DNA from: Halomarina halobia
GTDB lineage: Archaea; Halobacteriota; Halobacteria; Halobacteriales; Haloarculaceae
DNA: 64,000 bases
Reading direction: 5' to 3'
NCBI RefSeq assembly: GCF_029338575.1
Contig: NZ_CP119992.1
Location: 1,178,001-1,242,000 of the forward strand
Below the pieces are notes generated by a model, which was not told where the DNA came from, did no database searches, and saw only the letters and a program-made list of their open reading frames with translations. Positions 57,871-64,000 of this stretch are shown piece after piece (the first letter of the stretch is position 1; every line of letters starts with the position of its first letter). A program made the translations under genes and the position numbers.

Positions 57871-59643
57871 TCACTCGTCGGTGATAGTCACGGTGTTCGT
57901 CGTGGCGTGGAGGTACGTCAACTGCGCCACGTCCGTGCCCGGCGGAATCGGGGCCTGTGAACTGAGCGTCTCGTCGTAGTGGATTGTCGCGCCTCTTTCG
58001 AGCCTCGCTTCGCCCCCGACGACCGCGCCGAAGAGTTCGGCGTGTTCCGTGAGTTCGATCTTGCCGGGGTCCGTGTCGCCCGAGGGTGCGTATATCACTC
58101 CGGTGACTCTCGTCCCGCTCCCCGCGAGTTTGATGTGCGTATCGCGGCTGCCGTACAGCCAGAGCTTGCTGGAACGGTCCTCGGGGACCGAAACTGTCGC
58201 GCCGTTCGTGACTTCGATTCGCTTGTGGCCGACGTAGATCCTGACCGTATGACCCGATTCGTCGGTGACGTTCAGCGTGGCTCCGTCCAGTTTGAAGTCC
58301 TTCTCGACGTAGATCTCGACGGGGCCGTTCGTGTTGTTGAGCGTCAGCGCCTCGTTTCCCTTCAGGTCGATCGTCTCCAGATAGTACGTCCCGTCGGTCA
58401 GCGTCCACGAGTCCCGACTGCCGACGAGTTCGTCGTTGGTGGGATCGGTGTCACCCTTGTCGTCGATGTCCCCGTCCGAATCCGTATTCACGTCCGGGTC
58501 GTTTGCGATCTCCGTCTGCTTCTGATCGATGAACCCGTCGATCGGGTCGACGATCGGCGCTGACCCGTCGCTCGTGATGTCGCCGCCGACGTGACTCGAC
58601 TGTGCGTCGTGAGTCGAGAGCGCCCCCCCGTACGCCAGGTCGTCGGTGATGTACGAGTCCTTCTTGAGGTTGACTTCACCGCCGCCGGAGACGAGACTGC
58701 CGTTGAGCGTGCCGTGCTGTATGTCCACGCCCCCGGCCGTGACGATCGTCCCGCCCGATCCTCCCGTGGCGGTGTAGTTTCCGTCCGAGGAGTTGTACGT
58801 GTCTATGAAGACGTCCCCGTGCTTGCCGTCGATGTGCATCCGCTTGGCGGGCGATGTCGACGAGACACCCTGTGTAACCGGCTGTTGGGTCGCGGGCGAG
58901 ACGAGCGTCACGGTCACTGTCTGATTCGGGGAATCGTAGGTCACCTGCCCGCCGGTGCGCTCCTCGAAGAAGTCCCCCCAGGCCTCGTAATACCTGCTGG
59001 TGACAGTGACGTTGACGCGATCGTCGACCAGTGGATTCGACTTGTTCGCGTCGCCGTCGATCGGGAACACGGACTGGGACGGGCCGGCACTCACCTGAAC
59101 GCGACCGTCGATCGATCGGTCGCCGTCTACGATGATCAAGGGCAGCGTCAGCGTCCTGTCGCGGTAGTGGAACTCGGGCGGCGAAATCATGGTGCTTCCG
59201 TCGCCGGTCTGCTTCCAGACCCCACCGCCCTGATACGTGATTGTCGTGTCGCCGTTCTCGTAGATGACCGCGCCGAGGTCCCTGGCGAGGAGTGTGGTGG
59301 TGTTGCCACCGGCGTCAGTTCTGTCGATGGTGATCCGACCGCTGGTTTCGTTCACCCGCACCGCGCCGCCAGTACCACGAATGCCGAGGTCGATCTCCTG
59401 GGAAGGTGAATCGTCGAATCCGACCAGGCTGGCCTTCGAATCCAGTTTCGTCATCGCGTGCTCGGCGCTCTTGATCTCCACGGCCTGCTGTGCGTTGGAC
59501 AGCACCGGTGCCCCGAACACGGCGACAGCAGTCGTTCCGGCGATCGTGATACCGAGGATGAGGACGACCCCGAGGACCTCTGACTGCCCCCGATCGTTCC
59601 GCGAGGGCGATGCCGACCGACGGGGTGACGCGGATTCATTCAT
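57871..59643 (-). CDS. large pilin-like surface protein with repeat-rich beta domain
   Basis: A 590-residue protein. Residues 18-38 read DRGQSEVLGVVLILGITIAG, an archaellin/pilin-type RGQ processing site and hydrophobic helix. The middle has SGGGEVNLKKDSYITDDLAYGG and similar Gly-rich, short-strand repeats, and DTDSDGDIDDKGDTDPTNDE, a calcium-binding-like acidic stretch (each run shortened). The C-terminus with WLYGSRDTHIKLAGSG and GVIYAPSG recalls polymer-forming beta-helices. Function unknown; probably a large extracellular subunit. Confidence 0.72.
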   Translation of the reverse strand: MNESASPRRSASPSRNDRGQSEVLGVVLILGITIAGTTAVAVFGAPVLSNAQQAVEIKSAEHAMTKLDSKASLVGFDDSPSQEIDLGIRGTGGAVRVNETSGRITIDRTDAGGNTTTLLARDLGAVIYENGDTTITYQGGGVWKQTGDGSTMISPPEFHYRDRTLTLPLIIVDGDRSIDGRVQVSAGPSQSVFPIDGDANKSNPLVDDRVNVTVTSRYYEAWGDFFEERTGGQVTYDSPNQTVTVTLVSPATQQPVTQGVSSTSPAKRMHIDGKHGDVFIDTYNSSDGNYTATGGSGGTIVTAGGVDIQHGTLNGSLVSGGGEVNLKKDSYITDDLAYGGALSTHDAQSSHVGGDITSDGSAPIVDPIDGFIDQKQTEIANDPDVNTDSDGDIDDKGDTDPTNDELVGSRDSWTLTDGTYYLETIDLKGNEALTLNNTNGPVEIYVEKDFKLDGATLNVTDESGHTVRIYVGHKRIEVTNGATVSVPEDRSSKLWLYGSRDTHIKLAGSGTRVTGVIYAPSGDTDPGKIELTEHAELFGAVVGGEARLERGATIHYDETLSSQAPIPPGTDVAQLTYLHATTNTVTITDE

Positions 59644-59661
59644 TCATTGATGAATGAATCC
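59632..59661 (-). promoter_or_regulatory. palindrome over the start codon of the large pilin-like gene
   Basis: GGATTCATTCAT (59632-59643) and ATGAATGAATCC (59650-59661) form a perfect 12-bp inverted repeat around a 6-base loop. The start codon is inside one arm. On the minus strand a TATA-like ATTTTTATACG lies at about 59665-59675, so the transcript would start within the palindrome. It may be an operator or a start-codon hairpin. Confidence 0.55.
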
Positions 59662-59675
59662 AGACGTATAAAAAT

Positions 59676-60032
59676 TGTCGCATGGCGTCGGCGGGCTCCG
59701 GAGCGGCCGCGTCGAGGTTCCCCGCGAAGCGGTCGGGCGGATGCGCCGGAAGCAACTCAGGGCGTCGAGGCGGCCCTTCGTCGTTCGCGCAGGGAGGAGG
59801 TGCCACGGCGAGCGCGAGGGGAGCGTCCCGGGACCGTCGATCACGGGGAACCGAGTCGCCCGACTCGACGCGGACGCCGTCCTCCGGACTATCGGCGTGG
59901 CCGACCTCCAGGAGGACAGTCTCCCGGTCGTGAGGTGTTCCTCCGTGGCGCAGTCGCGAGACGGTTCGCATCGAAGACGAACGCGAACGTTCTCGGGCGG
60001 ATCGACGATGGACTTCGCCGGTCGAAATCGGC
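59676..60032. other. intergenic region without a convincing gene
   Basis: About 360 bp between the large pilin-like gene and the acyl-CoA ligase 3' end. Several short open frames exist on both strands, but none shows a domain, signal or acidic composition. No terminator or repeat was recognised except mild GC-rich inverted words. Confidence 0.4.
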
Positions 60033-61628
60033 CTACGCCCCCCGCAGTTCGAACTTCTGGACCTTGCCGGTGGTCGTCCGGGGGAGCGTCTCGACGAACT
60101 CGACCTCGCGGGGGTGCTTGTACTCCGCGAGGCGCTCCAGGCAGTACTCGCGGAGGTCCTCCTCGGTCGCCGCCGCGTCGGGGACCGGAACCACGAACGC
60201 CTTGACCGTCTCGCCGCGGCGCTCGTCGGGAACGCCCACGACCGCGGCGTCGGCCACGTCGGGGTGCTCGAAGAGGAGTTCCTCGATCTCGCGGGGGTAG
60301 ACGTTGTATCCGGCGGTGTTGATCATGTGCTTCTCGCGGTCGACGACGTAGAAGAAGCCGTCCTCGTCGTGGTAGCCGATGTCGCCGGTGTGGAACCAGC
60401 GCGTGCCGTCCTCCTCCGTGAACGCCTCCTCGTTCGCCTCGGGCAGGCCGTAGTAGCCCTTCATCACGTTCGGCCCGGCGACGACGATCTCGCCGGTGAT
60501 CTCGTTCAGGTCGTGCTCATCGACGGCTTCGCCGTCTTTTCGAGGTGTCCCCGACACCTCGCCCTCATCGACGGGACCGCGCTCGACCGGCGGCACGTCC
60601 TCGAACGCGCCGTCCACGACGCGCGCCTCGACGCCGTCGATGGGCTTGCCGATGCTCCCCGGCCGCCGCTCGTCGGGGCGGTTCGCGTGGGTGACGGGGC
60701 TCGTCTCGGTGAGGCCGTAGCCCTCGAAGAGGTCCACCTCGTACAGCTCCTCGAAGCGGCGCATCACCTCGATCGGGAGGCTGCTGCCGCCCGAGTTGGC
60801 GAACCGGAGCGACGAGAGGTCGAACGACGACGCCTCGGGCTGGTTGATGAGGTCGTTGTACATCGCCGGGACGCCGTGCATGATCGTGATGTCCTCCTCC
60901 TCGATGAGCGACACCGCCTGCCCCGCGTCCCAGCTCGGCAGCGGGTAGTACGCCGCCCCCTCGAACAGCGTCGCGAGCATCGTCACGGTCATCCCGTAGA
61001 TGTGGAACAGGGGGAGGACCCCGAGCATCTTATCGTCCTCCCGGAACCCGCCGGGCATCAGCGCGCCCGTCGCCCGGGCGTTCGAACCGAGGTTCTCGTG
61101 GGTGAGCAGGACGCCCTTCGGCTTGCCGGTCGTCCCCGAGGTGTACGGCTGGACGGCGACGTCGTCCGCGTCGCGCTCGACGACGGGGAGCCCGTCCTCG
61201 GCGAGGAACGCCTCGAACGCGGTTGCCCCCTCCGCCGCGCCGCCCACGCTCACGACGTGTTCGACCGCCGTCTCCCCCCGCACGGCGAGGACGTTCGGGA
61301 CGAGGTCGGCGAGCGTCACGACGACGCGCGCGCCGCTGTCGGCGAGCAGGTGCGAGATCTCCCGCTCCTTGTACTGCGGGTTCATCGGCACGACGATGCC
61401 GCCCGCGCGGAGCGTGCCCGCGAACGCGGTGACGTACTGGGGAAGGTTCGGGAGGTAGACGCCGACGCGGTCGCCGGGTTCGACGCCGCGCTCCGCGAGG
61501 CCGGCGGCGAAGCGACCGGTTCTGTCCCAGAACTCCCCGTAGGTCAGCGTCCGTCCGTCGTAGACGATGGCGGGGGCGTCCGGGCGCGAGTCGGCGGTTG
61601 ATTCGATGTCGGAGACGAGATTCACCAT
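60033..61628 (-). CDS. acyl-CoA synthetase (AMP-forming)
   Basis: A 531-residue ANL ligase: YTSGTTGKPKG (A3), GYGLTETSP (A5), WFHTGDIGYHDEDG (A7), DREKHMINTAGYNVYP (A8) and catalytic lysine TTTGKVQKFELR (A10). Around residue 365 it contains an extra GEVSGTPRKDGEAVDE segment encoded by two palindromes between 11-bp direct repeats (60516-60526 and 60564-60574), which looks like a 48-bp in-frame insertion. It lies next to a Liv-type importer and may activate the imported carboxylate. Confidence 0.88.
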   Translation of the reverse strand: MVNLVSDIESTADSRPDAPAIVYDGRTLTYGEFWDRTGRFAAGLAERGVEPGDRVGVYLPNLPQYVTAFAGTLRAGGIVVPMNPQYKEREISHLLADSGARVVVTLADLVPNVLAVRGETAVEHVVSVGGAAEGATAFEAFLAEDGLPVVERDADDVAVQPYTSGTTGKPKGVLLTHENLGSNARATGALMPGGFREDDKMLGVLPLFHIYGMTVTMLATLFEGAAYYPLPSWDAGQAVSLIEEEDITIMHGVPAMYNDLINQPEASSFDLSSLRFANSGGSSLPIEVMRRFEELYEVDLFEGYGLTETSPVTHANRPDERRPGSIGKPIDGVEARVVDGAFEDVPPVERGPVDEGEVSGTPRKDGEAVDEHDLNEITGEIVVAGPNVMKGYYGLPEANEEAFTEEDGTRWFHTGDIGYHDEDGFFYVVDREKHMINTAGYNVYPREIEELLFEHPDVADAAVVGVPDERRGETVKAFVVPVPDAAATEEDLREYCLERLAEYKHPREVEFVETLPRTTTGKVQKFELRGA

Positions 61629-61685
61629 GAACCACCGTGATAGTCCGGACGGGGGGAGTTATGGTTTGTGACAACGCCCACGCGT

Positions 61686-62483
61686 TCACCCCCCGAGGTA
61701 GGACTCGCGGACGTGGTCGTCGCCGCGGAGGGTGTCCGGCGTCCCCTCGCGGACCACCTCGCCGTTCTCCAGCAGGTAGATCCGGTCCGCGTGTTTCAGC
61801 GCGAAGGTGACGTTCTGCTCGCACAGCAGGACCGTGACGCCCTCCTCGCGGATGCGGTCGATGCCGTCGCTGATGTCCTGGAGGACGACCGGGGCGAGGC
61901 CGAGCGTCGGCTCGTCGAGCACGAGCAGCTGCGGGTCGCCCATCAGCGCCCGCCCGATGGCGAGCATCTGCTGTTCGCCGCCGCTCATCGTGTTCGCCTC
62001 CTGTTCGGTGCGCTCCTCCAGCGCGGGAAAGAGGTCGTAGACGAACGCGAGCCGTTCGTCCGCGTCCCTCCCGTGGCGGTACGCGCCGAGTTCGAGGTTG
62101 TCCTCGACGCTCATGAACCCGAAGAGATCGCGCTTCTCCGTGCAGTGGATGAGGCCGTCCTGCACGAGGTCGCGGGGGCGACACTCCCGCACCTCCCGCC
62201 CGGCGTAGGCGACCGACCCCTCGTAGGGGAGGAAGCCGGAGACCGTGTTGGCGAGCGTGGACTTGCCCGCGCCGTTGGGGCCGATGAGCGCGACGAACTC
62301 CCCGCGGTCGACCCGGAGATCCGCGTTCCGGAGCGCGCTCACCTTCCCGTAGGATACCGAGCAGTCCGCCACCGAGAGCAGCGCCTCGTCGGCCCCCTCC
62401 GCGGCGGACGCGTCCTTAGAGGCCTCCTCCGGGGCGTCGTCCGCCGCCGAGGCGAGCAGCCCCGGCAACCGCGTCGGGAACAT
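61686..62483 (-). CDS. livF: branched-chain amino acid-type ABC importer ATPase LivF
   Basis: A 265-residue ABC ATPase: Walker A GPNGAGKST, signature MSGGEQQMLAIGRALM, Walker B LLVLDEPTLGLAP. The motif combination and size match LivF. The first 35 residues are Ala/Asp-rich. The start overlaps the livG stop as TGATG. Liv-type importers in archaea take up branched-chain amino acids, urea or aromatic and short-chain acids. Confidence 0.9.
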   Translation of the reverse strand: MFPTRLPGLLASAADDAPEEASKDASAAEGADEALLSVADCSVSYGKVSALRNADLRVDRGEFVALIGPNGAGKSTLANTVSGFLPYEGSVAYAGREVRECRPRDLVQDGLIHCTEKRDLFGFMSVEDNLELGAYRHGRDADERLAFVYDLFPALEERTEQEANTMSGGEQQMLAIGRALMGDPQLLVLDEPTLGLAPVVLQDISDGIDRIREEGVTVLLCEQNVTFALKHADRIYLLENGEVVREGTPDTLRGDDHVRESYLGG

Positions 62484-63274
62484 CAGACGTCACCCCCGAG
62501 GTAGGCCCGCTGGACCGCCGGATCGTTCCTGATCTCCTCCGGGGTGCCCTCCGCGAGCTTCGAGCCGAAGCGGATGACGATCGCGCGGTCGATGAGCGAG
62601 AGCAGCCCCCGCATGTTGTGATCGACGACCACGAGCGTCAGCCCCTCCTCGCGCAGTTCGCGCAGGAGCCCCGAGACGCTCTCGACCTCGGCCCCCGCGA
62701 GGCCGGCGAACGGTTCGTCGACGAGCAGGAGGTTGGGGTCGGTCGCCAGCGCGCGGGCGAGTTCCAGCCGCAGGAGCCCCGCGTGCGGGAGTTCGTCCGG
62801 CATCTGGTGGAGGCGGTCGCCGAGGCCGACCCGCTCGCAGAGCTGCGCGGCCCGCTCGCGCGTCTCGCCGCGCAGCCCCGACAGCGAGAACAGCCGGTCG
62901 GGGACGAACGCGAGGGCGACGTTGTCCACCACCGAGCGGTCGTGCAGCGGGCGGAACGACTGGAACGTTCGCGCCAGCCCCCGCTTTACCATCTCGTAGG
63001 CGGGTTCGCCGGTCACGTCCTCCCCCCGGTACCAGACGGTGCCGGAGGTGGGCGGGAACGTGCCCGTGACGCAGTTGAACGTCGTGGACTTTCCCGCGCC
63101 GTTCGGCCCGATGAAGCCCAGGATCTCGCGCTCCTCGACCGCGAAGGAGAACTCGTCGACGGCGGTGAGGCCGCCGAAGCGCTTGGTGAGGCCCCGCACG
63201 ACGAGGACGCCGTCGTCCGGACCGTACGTCTCCGCGGGCGATTCGACCCGACCGGAACCGGAGTCAGTGCTCAT
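62483..63274 (-). CDS. livG: branched-chain amino acid-type ABC importer ATPase LivG
   Basis: A 263-residue ABC ATPase: GPNGAGKSTTFNCVTGTFPPTSG, the LivG-typical ARTFQSFRPLHDRSVVDNV, and a LAGAEV segment where the signature and Walker B (LLLVDEPFAGL) follow. A C-terminal AEGTPEEIRNDPAVQRAYLG is the family hallmark. Start at 63274 fits the family; the longer frame to 63370 overlaps livM. It overlaps livM by 11 bp. Confidence 0.9.
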   Translation of the reverse strand: MSTDSGSGRVESPAETYGPDDGVLVVRGLTKRFGGLTAVDEFSFAVEEREILGFIGPNGAGKSTTFNCVTGTFPPTSGTVWYRGEDVTGEPAYEMVKRGLARTFQSFRPLHDRSVVDNVALAFVPDRLFSLSGLRGETRERAAQLCERVGLGDRLHQMPDELPHAGLLRLELARALATDPNLLLVDEPFAGLAGAEVESVSGLLRELREEGLTLVVVDHNMRGLLSLIDRAIVIRFGSKLAEGTPEEIRNDPAVQRAYLGGDV

Positions 63275-64000
63275 CGTCGTCACCTCGAAGGTCCTCTCGG
63301 TAGTTTCTGTACGCCCGCCGCTCGGGGGCCTCCGTCCCCCCGTCGGTCGCGACCGCGTCGTCGCCGTCACCGAACCGTCGGACCGCCCGCCGACCCCACC
63401 TGACGCCCGCGCGGACGATGCCGCCCGGCAGCGCGAGCAGGAGGACGAGCGTGATGACGGCGAACAGCAGGAAGTCCATCTCGTGGATCGGGATGGGAAG
63501 CGAGAACACGAGCGACAGGTCGGTCCCGAGGATGGGGACGGCGACGGTGTCGCCCATGTTGCTCAGCGCGTCCTGCAGCAGCGAGAGGAAGATACCGCCG
63601 ACGGCCGCGCCGACGATGGTCCCCATCCCGCCGAGGATGGCGGCGATGATGACCTCGACGTTGATGATGACGCTCATCAGTTCAGAGGGGCGCGGGCCGC
63701 CGACCGGCGAGTGGACGAACATCGCGCCCGCGAGGCCGCCGACGGCGGCGCTGAGCACGAACGCGAAGATCTTGAACTTCGCCGGGTTCAGCCCGGCGGC
63801 GGCGACCGCGTCCTCGTCCTCGCGGATGGCGGTGAACACCTTCCCGGCGTCGGAGCGCGTCACCGCGAACAGCAGCGCGAAGATGAACACGAACAGCGCG
63901 AGCGCGATGTAGTAGGGAATCGTCGCGTCGCCGCCGCCGTAGCCGAGGAAGGGGTCCTGCCCGAAGAGGCCGTTCTCGCCGCCGAAGACGTCGCTCCGCC
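63264..64000 (-). CDS. livM: branched-chain amino acid-type ABC importer permease LivM, 5' end outside window
   Basis: C-terminal part of a LivM permease; the reading frame stays open to the window end, so the start lies beyond it. The hallmark AIREDEDAVAAAGLNPAKFKIFAFVLSA is visible (split AIREDEDAVAAAGLNPAKFK), with four to five membrane segments around it and an acidic C-terminal tail after GIVRAGVRWGRR. It forms the transmembrane channel with LivH, which must lie outside. Confidence 0.9.
   Translation of the reverse strand, partial: RSDVFGGENGLFGQDPFLGYGGGDATIPYYIALALFVFIFALLFAVTRSDAGKVFTAIREDEDAVAAAGLNPAKFKIFAFVLSAAVGGLAGAMFVHSPVGGPRPSELMSVIINVEVIIAAILGGMGTIVGAAVGGIFLSLLQDALSNMGDTVAVPILGTDLSLVFSLPIPIHEMDFLLFAVITLVLLLALPGGIVRAGVRWGRRAVRRFGDGDDAVATDGGTEAPERRAYRNYREDLRGDDDEH

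Noticed and set aside
59636..59971. 111-codon minus-strand open frame upstream of the large pilin-like gene
   Set aside because: No acidic bias, no motif, and it covers the likely promoter and palindrome.
1..64000. tRNA or rRNA genes
   Set aside because: I checked the intergenic spacers for tRNA-like TTCGA arm sequences and for rRNA signatures and recognised none; a covariance search would be decisive.

Overview
The window is chromosomal DNA of a halophilic archaeon (class Halobacteria). The evidence is the very high GC content, the strongly Asp/Glu-rich predicted proteins, a TFB-type transcription factor, RNA polymerase subunit L, GatC/GatA, twin-arginine lipoprotein signals and small haloarchaea-style proteins. 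I cannot name the genus. No rRNA or tRNA gene was recognised.

Layout. 1-9.3 kb: end of a menaquinone operon (menC partial, menE), an NRDE protein, a winged-helix regulator, a TrpRS-like synthetase, an acyl-CoA ligase, gatCA and tfb. 9.4-12.2 kb: Nudix, PHP and a flavoprotein disulfide reductase, possibly bis-gamma-glutamylcystine reductase. 12.2-22.6 kb: a complete type I-B CRISPR-Cas locus, cas6-cas8b-cas7-cas5-cas3-cas4-cas1-cas2 on the minus strand followed by a 13-repeat array; cas8b carries a plausible internal start for Cas11b. 22.8-25 kb: purL.

25-35.6 kb: a block in which four promoters carry the same 16-bp palindrome, TTTAGG-N4-CCTAAA, which looks like a DtxR/IdeR/SirR metal-repressor box. 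The genes behind the boxes encode an RGP-like glycosyltransferase, an Fe(III)-type ABC importer with a polytopic PMT/ArnT-like glycosyltransferase, a Tat-exported small dehydrogenase subunit with a GMC flavoprotein, and a GT2 glycosyltransferase. This predicted iron-responsive coupling of metal import, sugar oxidation and glycan transfer is the best candidate here for an undescribed system.

35.6-44.7 kb: PAP2 phosphatase, orphan family-5 solute-binding lipoprotein, a membrane protein, hisF, tiny zinc-ribbon proteins, an AI-2E-type permease and rpoL. 44.8-54.5 kb: acyl-CoA metabolism (acyl-CoA ligase, HCDH/ECH fusion, thioesterase, MaoC hydratase, acyl-CoA dehydrogenase, PaaG-like enoyl-CoA isomerase/hydratase), interrupted by a HTH/MazF-like toxin-antitoxin pair that lies beside a relic of the neighbouring CPBP protease gene. 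54.6-59.6 kb: six proteins with an RGQ-type class III signal plus one hydrophobic segment, resembling archaellin or pilin subunits. 60-64 kb: acyl-CoA ligase and the livF, livG and livM genes of a branched-chain-amino-acid-type ABC importer, truncated at the window end.

Non-coding structure of note: a 3'-flanking hairpin element present twice with a compensatory base-pair change, in-frame palindromic inserts in purL and an acyl-CoA ligase, and a 101-bp element with perfect 14-bp terminal inverted repeats.
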